Shown piece by piece: positions 37,604 through 47,336 of a stretch of 64,000 nt of DNA (positions are counted from its first letter, which is position 1; each line of letters opens with the position of its first letter). A program made the position numbers and the translations under genes. Source of the DNA: Microbacterium terrisoli (GTDB taxonomy: Bacteria; Actinomycetota; Actinomycetes; Actinomycetales; Microbacteriaceae); contig NZ_CP133019.1 in assembly GCF_030866805.1 (NCBI RefSeq), positions 3,224,001 through 3,288,000 on the forward strand. Reading direction: 5' to 3'. The notes under the pieces were generated by a model, which was not told the DNA's origin, did not search any database, and saw only the letters and a list, made by a program, of their open reading frames with translations.

Positions 37604-38479
37604 TCATTTCAGACCGGCCATTTTGATGTTGCCGATGATCTGCCGCTGGAAGATGAGGAACAGGATGATCACGGGGGCCGCAGCAAGGACCGATCCCGCC
37701 ATGAGCAAGCCGAGCTCGGAACTGCCTCGCCCGGTGCGGAACGTCGCGAGGTACTGCTGCACGACGAACTTCTCAGGGCTGGTGATCGTCAGGATCGGCC
37801 AGACGTAGGAGTTCCAGTACGCGAGGAACGCAGTGATGCCCATGACCACGAACGGTGGTTTGGACAGGGGCAAGAAAAGGAAGTAGAAGATGCGCAGGCG
37901 CCCGCAGCCGTCCAGCATCGCCGCTTCTTCGAGACTCGAAGGGATGCTCAGATAGAACTGCCGGATGAAGAAGATCATCGCCGCAGTAGCGGCTCCCGGG
38001 ATGACCAGCACCGACAGACTGTCGAGCATGCCGAGGTCGGTCACGACGATGAAGCTCGTGAGCAGGATCGTCATGCCGGGGATGAACATCGTGGTGATGA
38101 CGATGACCCACAGCGTGCGCTTGAACCGGAAGTCGAGCCGAGCGAAGGCATATGCTGCCAACGAGTTGACGGTCAGCGCGAGCACGGTGAACAGGACCGC
38201 TCCGAGGAACGTCCATCCCATCGTCACGAGGAAGGTCGGATCACCGAGGATCTGCACATAGTTCTGCCACTTCCATACATCCGGGAAGAACTGGAACGGC
38301 GTGGAGATGACTTCCGTCTTCGACTTGAAGCCGGCGATGAACAGCCAGAGCAGAGGGAAGAGCGCGGCCAGCACGAAGACGACCCCGACGATCGCCTTGC
38401 CGATGGTGTAGAACCACCACGCCGTCGAGTGCTTCGAGCGTCGACGGGCCGGCGCGATCTGCTGTGCGAGGGTGGCCAT
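37604..38479 (-). CDS. carbohydrate ABC transporter permease (MalG-type)
   Basis: Inner-membrane permease of 291 residues, six helices, with the cytoplasmic EAA-type loop SLEEAAMLDGCGRLRIFYFLFLPLS (about residues 190-214) that docks the ATPase. Its gene ends the transporter operon, one base after the other permease gene. No ABC ATPase is encoded nearby, so it likely uses a shared MsiK-type ATPase, as is common in actinobacteria. Predicted cargo is D-arabino-oligosaccharide, inferred from the common operator with the arabinan enzymes. Confidence 0.92.
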   Translation of the reverse strand: MATLAQQIAPARRRSKHSTAWWFYTIGKAIVGVVFVLAALFPLLWLFIAGFKSKTEVISTPFQFFPDVWKWQNYVQILGDPTFLVTMGWTFLGAVLFTVLALTVNSLAAYAFARLDFRFKRTLWVIVITTMFIPGMTILLTSFIVVTDLGMLDSLSVLVIPGAATAAMIFFIRQFYLSIPSSLEEAAMLDGCGRLRIFYFLFLPLSKPPFVVMGITAFLAYWNSYVWPILTITSPEKFVVQQYLATFRTGRGSSELGLLMAGSVLAAAPVIILFLIFQRQIIGNIKMAGLK

Positions 38480-38480
38480 G

Positions 38481-39437
38481 TCAGTCCACCAGCCTCTCTG
38501 AGTTGACGAACTTGAAGATGAGCGCCGAGACGGTGCCGAGCACCACGAACAGCAGCAAGGCGGCGGCGATCGAGTAGCCGACGTTCACGTCGTTGGTGAA
38601 GTGGTTGAAGATGAAGAGGTTCGGCAGCGTGGTCGAATCGAGGGGCCCACCCTGCGTCATGACCAATGGCAGGTCCAACTGCTGGATTGCCGCGACGAAA
38701 CCGGTGACCAGCAGGTAGAGGATGATGTTCTTCATCTGCGGGATGGTGATGAAGAAGGTCCGCTGCCACCAATTGGCGCCTTCCATCGCGGCGGCTTCGT
38801 AGTACTCGGTCGGGATGTCGATCATCGCGGCCACCATGATGAGCGAGGTAAGCCCCATCCCAAGCCAGACCGCCGGAATGGCGATCGCCAGCAGTGCCCA
38901 TTTGGGGTCACCCAGCCATGCGATGGGGTCGATGCCGAACAACCCGAGGAACGCGTTGAGCAGGCCGCCCGAGTAGTCGTAGATGATCACGAAGATGATG
39001 GACGTGATGACTGTCGAGATGATCGTCGGAAGATAGATCGAGACCTTGAGGATGCTGGCGAATCGTCGAGAGACGGCGACGACCAGGCTCGAGAAGGCGA
39101 AGGCGAGCAGAAGCATCGGCGGTACCGTCATCGCAACGAACACGAAGCCTCGTCCGATCGCGGCCCAGAACAGCGGGTCCGTCAGAACGTTGATGTAGTT
39201 GCGCCACCCGACGAATTCCGGCGCCTTGTAGAAGCTCCAGTCCTGAAACGAGAGGAACGCCGCATAGATCGCGGGCCAGATCACGAAGATCCCCAGAAGC
39301 ACCACGGCTGGCAGCAACAGCCAGTAGGCGATCTTGCCGTCGCGGTACAGATAGCGACGATGCCGCTGGCGCGCTTCTCGCGCGTTCGGCGCCGTCACGA
39401 TCTCGGTGTCGGTCATCGTCGGATGCATAACGGTCAT
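38481..39437 (-). CDS. carbohydrate ABC transporter permease (MalF-type)
   Basis: A 318-residue permease with six helices after a basic N-terminal arm; coupling loop EYYEAAAMEGANWWQRTFFITIPQ (about residues 222-245). The start at 39437 has GAGGTGA just upstream; an ATG five codons later is a less supported alternative. It is 64 bp from the binding-protein gene and pairs with the MalG-type permease. Confidence 0.92.
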   Translation of the reverse strand: MTVMHPTMTDTEIVTAPNAREARQRHRRYLYRDGKIAYWLLLPAVVLLGIFVIWPAIYAAFLSFQDWSFYKAPEFVGWRNYINVLTDPLFWAAIGRGFVFVAMTVPPMLLLAFAFSSLVVAVSRRFASILKVSIYLPTIISTVITSIIFVIIYDYSGGLLNAFLGLFGIDPIAWLGDPKWALLAIAIPAVWLGMGLTSLIMVAAMIDIPTEYYEAAAMEGANWWQRTFFITIPQMKNIILYLLVTGFVAAIQQLDLPLVMTQGGPLDSTTLPNLFIFNHFTNDVNVGYSIAAALLLFVVLGTVSALIFKFVNSERLVD

Positions 39438-39501
39438 GCTCTCACCTCTTCCGGGCGCTCTTCGGGGGCCGGTAGCGCCCGGCCCCCGAACAGTCCGCGC
39501 C

Positions 39502-40848
39502 TCAGTTCTTGGGCGCCTTGCTGGGCAGATCGTTCTGCTGGATGACCTTCGCGATGGCCGCGTCCGCGGTCTTGATGGCCGCATCCGGCGAAGCTGCACC
39601 CTTCATGACCGACTCCATCGCGGTGCCCACGGCCAACGAGACATCCCAGGGATAGGTGGGCTCGGGGATCGCCGTGGGGGCGATGTCCTTGATCACGATG
39701 TTCGACCATGGCGCGTCAGCAGCGTGCTCGTCCTTCGCGACGGCATCCTGAACCGACTGGCGCACCGGAATCTTGGTGAACTGCGTGTTCACGAAGAACG
39801 GCACGACATTCGCCGGGTCGCCGGCGATTGACCACTGCAGGAATTGGCCCGCCGCCTTCGCGTGCTTGGTCTTCGCGTCGATGACCCACTTGAAGTTGCC
39901 GAGCGTAGTGGCCGTGCGGCCATCGGCCTGCGGCGCGTTCGGGAATGCCCCGACGCCCGTCTTGGTCAGCATGTCTTTGTAGTCCGAGCCGATCTCGGAC
40001 ATCATCCACGATCCTGACACCTTGAAGGCGACCTTCTGCTGGCCGAAGTCCTTGCCTTCGACGTACGCGGCCAAGGCCTGCTTGGGCATGTAGCCCTTGT
40101 CCCACAGCTGCTTGTACTCGTTCATCAGGTCCCGGTAACCCTGATTGTCGATGTCAGGCTTGGTCCAGTCGGTGGTGAGCGCCGTGTGCCCCGCGAAGTT
40201 GAACTGCTGGCCCACTGTGGACCATGCGAACGTCGCAGCGTCGCTGGCAGGCGAGATGCAGTACTGTCCTGCCTTCAAGGTCGGCTTGATCTTCGCGCAC
40301 GCTGCCATCAGGTCGTCCCAGGTCGCGGGGCCCGCCGACGCGTCCACACCGGCGGCCGAGAGCATGTCCTTATTCCAGAACAGGACCGTCTGCGCCTCCA
40401 TCAGCAGCGGATAAGCATAGAACTTGCCGTCGAGCTTGGAGACCGACTGGGCGAACGGCATGATCTCATCGAGCGCCTTCTGGTCGACCACCTTGCCGAG
40501 GTCGTACAGCTGACCCGCGTTGACAGCGTCCTGGATCGGCCCAGAGTGCGTGTAGATGTCGGGCGCCTTGCCCGCCGCCTGGGCAGCCTTCATCTTCTGA
40601 TCCCAGGCGTCGGCGGGCACCTCCGTGTCGACGACCTTGATCTTCGTCTGGGAGTCATTGAACTTCTTGACGATGTCCTTGTACCAGGCGTTCTCGGGTG
40701 GAGTGAACGTGCGATGCCAGAAAGTGATGGTGGTGACGCCGCCGTTGTCGGCGCTGTTGCTTCCGCCACCCGAGCATCCCGCGAGTGCGAGCCCCGCCAC
40801 GATGACCGCGGCGCCGACCGCAATCAGCCTGCCCTTACTCTTGTGCAT
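39502..40848 (-). CDS. sugar ABC transporter substrate-binding lipoprotein
   Basis: Family 1 (MalE-like) binding protein, 448 residues. Signal peptide with lipobox LAGC (cysteine 25), then a Ser/Gly-rich linker and the two-lobed fold: FWHRTFTPPENAWYKDIVKKFN near residue 45, VLFWNKDMLSAAGVD near 155, and a conserved GEFG-like AFKVSGSWMMSEIG near 275. Anchored outside the membrane, it would capture oligosaccharides made by the GH183 lipoprotein encoded next to it. First gene of the transporter operon, 129 bp after an operator. Confidence 0.92.
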   Translation of the reverse strand: MHKSKGRLIAVGAAVIVAGLALAGCSGGGSNSADNGGVTTITFWHRTFTPPENAWYKDIVKKFNDSQTKIKVVDTEVPADAWDQKMKAAQAAGKAPDIYTHSGPIQDAVNAGQLYDLGKVVDQKALDEIMPFAQSVSKLDGKFYAYPLLMEAQTVLFWNKDMLSAAGVDASAGPATWDDLMAACAKIKPTLKAGQYCISPASDAATFAWSTVGQQFNFAGHTALTTDWTKPDIDNQGYRDLMNEYKQLWDKGYMPKQALAAYVEGKDFGQQKVAFKVSGSWMMSEIGSDYKDMLTKTGVGAFPNAPQADGRTATTLGNFKWVIDAKTKHAKAAGQFLQWSIAGDPANVVPFFVNTQFTKIPVRQSVQDAVAKDEHAADAPWSNIVIKDIAPTAIPEPTYPWDVSLAVGTAMESVMKGAASPDAAIKTADAAIAKVIQQNDLPSKAPKN

Positions 40849-40967
40849 TCGTCCTCCTCAGGAACACGACTCGCCTGCGAGCCGTCGCTGTGCCCGGCCT
40901 GCGACCGGATGTGGGGCGAGGGGTGACCCTGGCTTCCCGTAAGTCACCGTTGATCTCGTCGCTGGCC

Positions 40968-40996
40968 AGAGTAGACGAAATCGATTTCATAAGCAA
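40968..40996 (-). promoter_or_regulatory. promoter and LacI-family operator of the ABC transporter operon
   Basis: Minus-strand TTGCTT (40991-40996) and TACTCT (40968-40973) flank a 17-bp spacer that contains the perfect palindrome GAAATCGATTTC (40977-40988). The layout is identical to the kinase promoter. This lies in a 309-bp gap (40849-41157) with no gene; a degenerate second site is at 41118. Confidence 0.82.
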
Positions 40997-41117
40997 TGGC
41001 CAAACTCGCTCTGAGTCCACCAGCGAGCTTCACGCCCCCTGACCGTCGGGTCTGCAGAATGCCGCGACTCCGCCTGTCTCTGCCCGAGCAGGCTATGAAC
41101 GGCGCCGCGTCTCGCCA

Positions 41118-41129
41118 TATATCGATTTC
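41118..41129. promoter_or_regulatory. degenerate LacI operator between the binding protein and GH183 genes
   Basis: TATATCGATTTC matches ten of twelve positions of the GAAATCGATTTC palindrome. It is 130-140 bp upstream of the main transporter operator. It could be an auxiliary site that allows repressor looping; on its own the match is weak. Confidence 0.4.
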
Positions 41130-41157
41130 ACAACGGACCACCTGAGATCCGCTGTCA

Positions 41158-42312
41158 TCACGCCTTATCGAGGTGCACCGAGTACCAGAACACGTTGTAG
41201 GGACCCCACAGCGACATCGCGAAGTAGATGGTGCGCCCACCGTCAGCGACGTAGCGCGGGTTCATGAATGGTGCGTACAGCCCCGGATATTCGGATGCCG
41301 CAGCCAGCTCGATCGGTTCACCCCAGGGTCCCCACGGCGTAATTCCCTCGCGGATGTATGCGTTCCCGGCGTCCGAGTATGTCATGACCCAGCGATCAAG
41401 ATACGTCGACCACATCACGGAGAGTTCGCCGACCGTGCCGTCGACGACCGTGGCCGCGGCATCCATGTCGGAACTCCAGCGCGGCGCACCACCCGGTGAC
41501 GTCCCCACGAAGTACGTGTACGCGCTCTGGTCCTCGACATCGCGCGTCGTGGCAGGCACGCGCATGAGCTGCACACCACCGAATCGGCCGGCCGGTATAG
41601 CCCAGAAATAGACGAACTCCGTGCCGCCGTCCTCGACGTGCGCGGTCGCGACCTGGATGAAGTTCGAGCCCCCGGGCCACCGCGGCGTCAGCTCGCTCCA
41701 CGTGCGACCTTCGTCGGCAGACTTCGCCAGGCTCGAGTAGTTCGCATCCCACACCCCGGCATCGCCCCAATGCCGCACCGACATGTAGAAGATGTAGAGG
41801 GCGCCGTCGACGCTGAAGCCGTAGGTCGGGATCTTCGTCACTTCGCCAGTATCGTCGGGCTCGTGCTTGCCTTCGACCATCGCCACTGCGAGGCCGATGT
41901 CGTCCGATGGCGCCCAGCCATCGAAGGTGATGCCGTCGGACGGATCGTCGTCGGTGCTGTACGCCGACACGTTCGACCGCCAGAACCCGCCCTGACCGCC
42001 GTAGCTATCAGGGTCGCGATCGCCGAACGTGTCGCCGAACAAGAAGAACGTCTTGTCTCCGATGGTGGTCATGGACCCGAGGTCCGTGCCCGCCACGCCC
42101 ACGCTCGCGGTGTCATTGATCGCGCCGGGGCCGGTGAGCTTCGCGATCTGTGTCAGGTCATCGACACCAGCGAGCACGAACGGCTTGTGCGGGTCGATGT
42201 GCAGCCTCATTGCGTCACCGCTGGTCGTGCAGCCCGCGAGCGAGCTCGCGACGATGATGGATGCCGCGGCAGCGGCGAGCGCGCGCAGACGACGGTGATG
42301 TTCACGGGGCAT
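41158..42312 (-). CDS. exported DUF4185/GH183 lipoprotein (predicted endo-D-arabinanase)
   Basis: A 384-residue lipoprotein: basic start, hydrophobic stretch, lipobox LAGC (cysteine 28). The mature part is a five-bladed beta-propeller-type DUF4185 domain, now GH183, whose characterised members are endo-D-arabinanases that cleave mycobacterial arabinan. Landmarks are GPGAINDTASVGVAGTDLG (about residues 59-77), FLFGDTFGD, FWRSNVSAYST, IFYMSVRHWGDAGVW (about 176-190), GRFGGVQLMRVP and YFAMSLWGPYNVFW near the end. It would cut arabinan at the cell surface. An exact operator palindrome lies 31 bp upstream of its start. Confidence 0.88.
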   Translation of the reverse strand: MPREHHRRLRALAAAAASIIVASSLAGCTTSGDAMRLHIDPHKPFVLAGVDDLTQIAKLTGPGAINDTASVGVAGTDLGSMTTIGDKTFFLFGDTFGDRDPDSYGGQGGFWRSNVSAYSTDDDPSDGITFDGWAPSDDIGLAVAMVEGKHEPDDTGEVTKIPTYGFSVDGALYIFYMSVRHWGDAGVWDANYSSLAKSADEGRTWSELTPRWPGGSNFIQVATAHVEDGGTEFVYFWAIPAGRFGGVQLMRVPATTRDVEDQSAYTYFVGTSPGGAPRWSSDMDAAATVVDGTVGELSVMWSTYLDRWVMTYSDAGNAYIREGITPWGPWGEPIELAAASEYPGLYAPFMNPRYVADGGRTIYFAMSLWGPYNVFWYSVHLDKA

Positions 42313-42342
42313 GACCCTCCTTGATCTCGCCCATCACATCAC

Positions 42343-42354
42343 GAAATCGATTTC
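42343..42354. promoter_or_regulatory. LacI-family operator in front of the GH183 gene
   Basis: Perfect GAAATCGATTTC, 31 bp upstream of the GH183 start. On minus a TGGTGC and a TGTGAT lie 17 bp apart around it, a weaker version of the promoter geometry seen at the kinase and transporter operons. Confidence 0.75.
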
Positions 42355-42475
42355 AGCACCAGGCGGCGGCGCCCCGCATCCTCGTCACCGGTCGACCCCT
42401 ACGCGAGATCAAGACCTCGCCCGCCTTGGTGATGCGGTAGGTGAACGGTGCGTGCGCTGCCATCGAGCGCTGCAG

Positions 42476-42946
42476 CTACAGACCGAGCTCGGTCAGTCCG
42501 GCGTGCCCTTCGGGCCGCGGGCCCGGAGCATCCCACCGGTACAGCCGGTCGCCTTCGGCGATCTGCAGGTCATTGATGCTCGCGTGCCGGAACAGGCAGC
42601 GGCCGTTCTCGTCGAACTCCCACTGCTCATTGCCGTAAGAGCGATACCAAAGCCCATCCTTGCCCTGCGACTCCGACGCGAACCGCACCGCGATGCGATT
42701 GCCGCCGTACGACCACATCTCTTTGATCAGCCGGTAGTCGCGCTCGCGATCCCACTTCTGCGTGAGGAATGCAACGATCTCGTCATGTCCGCGCACCCAC
42801 GTGGTGCGATTGCGCCATCGGCTGTCGGGAGCGTACGCGGCAGCCACCCGCTCCGGGTCGCGGGTGTTCCACAGGTCCTCCGCCGCGCGCACCTTGGCCA
42901 CGGCATCGGCTTCACTGAACGGTGGGACGATCGGCGTGCCTGCCAT
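42476..42946 (-). CDS. DUF1348 (NTF2-like) family protein
   Basis: A 156-residue protein of the SnoaL/NTF2-like fold. The DUF1348 pattern is clear: FSEADAVAKVRAAEDLWNTRDPERVAAAY at the start, SRWRNRT, FLTQKWDRERDYRLIKEMW (about residues 65-83) and QWEFDENGRCLFRHASIND. No enzymatic activity is established for the family. The start at 42946 was chosen because AAGGAG sits six bases upstream of it; the ATG at 42952 touches the same AAGGAG directly. Separated from hspR by 110 bp on the same strand. Confidence 0.87.
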   Translation of the reverse strand: MAGTPIVPPFSEADAVAKVRAAEDLWNTRDPERVAAAYAPDSRWRNRTTWVRGHDEIVAFLTQKWDRERDYRLIKEMWSYGGNRIAVRFASESQGKDGLWYRSYGNEQWEFDENGRCLFRHASINDLQIAEGDRLYRWDAPGPRPEGHAGLTELGL

Positions 42947-43056
42947 CGTCATCTCCTTCGTCGGCGGCTGCGCGCGTCCGCGGCCGCGCCGATGCGGCCG
43001 CTCGTCGGCGTGCGACAGCCCTACGCCCAGGGTAGGCCCGTCTGCGAGGCCGCGGC

Positions 43057-43509
43057 TCACTCGTCGTCGTCGGGATGACGCGGACGCCACAGGACGATGT
43101 CGGTCGAGCGGCGCACACGCCGCCCGTGCCGCAGGGAGACGACCGCGCCCGTCGCCCCGGCGGCGAACACGCGAGCGCCGGGCCGGTTCTCGACCTCGAC
43201 GCGCACCCGCGCCTCGAGGGCCTGAACGCGCACGTGCAGTTCGCGCACCCGGCTCTCGAGCTCGAGGATGCGCACGATCGCCGGCAGGCTCATGCCGTCC
43301 GCCGACATGCGCGCGACCTCGCGCAGCTGCTCGATGTGCCGGATGGAGTACCGGCGAGAGCCGCCCTGCGTGCGCGCCGGCACGACCAGACCGATCCGGT
43401 CGTACTGGCGCAGCGTCTGGGGGTGCATTCCGGACAGCTCGGCGGCCGCCGCGATCGCGAAGACGGGAGAGTCCTCGTCGATCTCGTGCTCAGGCTTGCG
43501 CTGGGCCAT
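43057..43509 (-). CDS. hspR: heat-shock repressor HspR (MerR family)
   Basis: A 150-residue MerR-type regulator that represses dnaK and clpB operons by binding HAIR sites, with DnaK as co-repressor. Winged helix at about residues 17-85: FAIAAAAELSGMHPQTLRQYDRIG, then GGSRRYS; a coiled-coil follows (ILELESRVRELHVRVQALEAR). A very strong ribosome site, AGGAGGTGAT, precedes the ATG. It is the last gene of dnaK-grpE-dnaJ-hspR, so it is part of its own regulon, with a HAIR box before dnaK (47173-47193) and another before clpB (2263-2283). Confidence 0.95.
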   Translation of the reverse strand: MAQRKPEHEIDEDSPVFAIAAAAELSGMHPQTLRQYDRIGLVVPARTQGGSRRYSIRHIEQLREVARMSADGMSLPAIVRILELESRVRELHVRVQALEARVRVEVENRPGARVFAAGATGAVVSLRHGRRVRRSTDIVLWRPRHPDDDE

Positions 43510-43596
43510 CTGGAATCACCTCCTGCCTCTCTTCTCGTTGCTCACTGTGGGCTCCGTGCCCGCTTCTACCCGCTTCGCTCGCTCAACGATCGCGGA

Positions 43597-44586
43597 TCAC
43601 GCGCGGGACTTGGCCATCATGTCTGCCCGCGGATTCTCTTTCGGCTCGACCGCGGCGAACTGTTCGAGCGCCGTGCGGGCCGCGTCGTCCAGATGCGCGG
43701 GCACGACCACCTGGACCTCGGCAAGCAGGTCGCCGGTGCCCTTCTTGGTGACCACTCCGCGTCCCTTGACCCGCAGCACGCGTCCGGACGGGGTGCCGGG
43801 GGCCACGCGCAGCCGCACCGGGTCGCCGCCCAGGGTCGGCACTTCGATCGTGGCTCCGAGGGTCGCCTCGGTGAAGGTCACCGGCACCGTCAGGCGCAGG
43901 TTCAGCCCGTCACGGGTGAAGACAGGATGCGGCCGCACGCTCACCGTCACGACGATGTCGCCGTTCTCGCCGCCGTCCGGGGACGGACGTCCGCGGCCGC
44001 GCAGGCGCACCTTCTGGCCGTCGGAGACACCGGCGGGGATCTTCACCTTGAACGACTTTCCGTCTTCGCCGGCCAGCGAGATCGTCTCGCCCCTGACGGC
44101 CGTCGTGAAATCGAGCGTCGTGCGGGCCGTGACGTCCGCCCCGCGCTGCGGGCCGCCGAAGCCGCGGTAGCCACCGGTCGACTCGCCGAAGCGCCCCGAC
44201 CCGAAGCCGCCGGGCTGCTGCCCGAACATCGAGAAGATGTCCTCGAAGTTGCCGGCGGACTGGTACCGCCCGCCACGGCCCTGACCGAATGCGCTGAAGA
44301 CGTCTTCGAAGCCACCAGCGCCCTGGCCGCCCGCCGTGAAGCGGGCGCCCGAGCCCATCGCACGGATCTGGTCGTACTCCGCGCGCTGCTCTTTGTCGCT
44401 CAGCACGGCGTATGCCTCGCTGATCTCCTTGAACTTCGCCTCGGCCGCGGCATCACCCGGGTTCGAGTCCGGGTGGTACTTGCGCGCGAGCTTGCGGTAC
44501 GTCTTCTTCAGATCGGCGTCGCCGACGTCCTTGGACACCCCGAGCGTCTTGTAGAAGTCCTTGTCGAACCAGTCCTGACTGGCCAT
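43597..44586 (-). CDS. dnaJ: DnaJ co-chaperone without zinc finger (CbpA-like)
   Basis: J-domain protein that stimulates DnaK ATPase. 329 residues: J-domain with the HPD motif in [10 protein letters not shown] (about residue 40), a long Gly/Phe-rich region (about 80-145), then the two beta-barrel C-terminal domains. There is no cysteine at all in the protein, so the zinc-finger module of type I DnaJ is missing, as in other actinobacterial dnaK-operon DnaJ1/CbpA-like proteins. Ribosome site AGGAGG. It is 12 bp from grpE and 87 bp from hspR. Confidence 0.94.
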   Translation of the reverse strand: MASQDWFDKDFYKTLGVSKDVGDADLKKTYRKLARKYHPDSNPGDAAAEAKFKEISEAYAVLSDKEQRAEYDQIRAMGSGARFTAGGQGAGGFEDVFSAFGQGRGGRYQSAGNFEDIFSMFGQQPGGFGSGRFGESTGGYRGFGGPQRGADVTARTTLDFTTAVRGETISLAGEDGKSFKVKIPAGVSDGQKVRLRGRGRPSPDGGENGDIVVTVSVRPHPVFTRDGLNLRLTVPVTFTEATLGATIEVPTLGGDPVRLRVAPGTPSGRVLRVKGRGVVTKKGTGDLLAEVQVVVPAHLDDAARTALEQFAAVEPKENPRADMMAKSRA

Positions 44587-44598
44587 CGCGCCTCCTGG

Positions 44599-45207
44599 CT
44601 ATTCCGCGGGGACGGCGACGACGACCTTCGCAGGCCGCAGCTCGACCTCGCCGAGCCGGTAGCCCGTCTCGACGACCTCGAGCACCGTGGGCTCTGTCAC
44701 GCCGGGCGTCGGCTGCTGGAAGACCGCCTCGTGGTGCTGCGGATCGAACGCATCCCCGGCCTCGCCGTAGGAGACCACGCCGAGTCGATCCACGACGCCG
44801 CGGATCTTCTCGGCGATCACCGAGAAGGCGCTGCCCTCTTCGAGGTCGCCGTGCTTGGCTGCCCGATCGAGGTCGTCGAGCACAGGGAGCATGCCCTTGG
44901 CCACCTCGCCCCTGGCGCGATCGATCTCGACCCCGCGCTGCTCCTCGGTGCGCCGGCGGTAGTTCGCGTACTCCGCCTGCAGCCGTTTGAGGTCGTTCAG
45001 CAGCGTCGACTCGAGGTCGGCGAGCTTCGCGTCCTCGGCTGCGGCATCCGGGTTCTGGGCCGTGCCCAGAATGTCATCGACGGTCAGTTCGTCTGCGTTC
45101 TCGTTCTCACCGTCACGGGTCCCGTCCTGCGCGTCGGGGCCGGAGGACTGCTCCTCCGGCCCCTCGCCCGGACGGACCTCGTCATCGTCGAAGTCCTTGC
45201 CGGTCAT
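44599..45207 (-). CDS. grpE: nucleotide exchange factor GrpE
   Basis: Exchanges ADP on DnaK. 202 residues: acidic, disordered N-terminus (residues 1-55), a long helical dimer segment (LNDLKRLQAEYANYRRRTEEQRG, about 70-93) and the beta-wing with FDPQHHEAVFQQPTPG (about 150-165), the classic GrpE signature. The ATG follows the dnaK stop by two bases, so the two are translated together. Confidence 0.96.
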   Translation of the reverse strand: MTGKDFDDDEVRPGEGPEEQSSGPDAQDGTRDGENENADELTVDDILGTAQNPDAAAEDAKLADLESTLLNDLKRLQAEYANYRRRTEEQRGVEIDRARGEVAKGMLPVLDDLDRAAKHGDLEEGSAFSVIAEKIRGVVDRLGVVSYGEAGDAFDPQHHEAVFQQPTPGVTEPTVLEVVETGYRLGEVELRPAKVVVAVPAE

Positions 45208-45209
45208 GG

Positions 45210-47220
<2,011 letters not shown>

Positions 47221-47336
47221 TAAAGTTGATACGCACTCACTCAACTTTTGCCCCTGTGACATCCACCCCTCTGCTCGCCTACGGTAAGAGCGTGACCGGC
47301 ACCGACGCCCCTGACCCGCGCTTCTCCACCGCTGCA

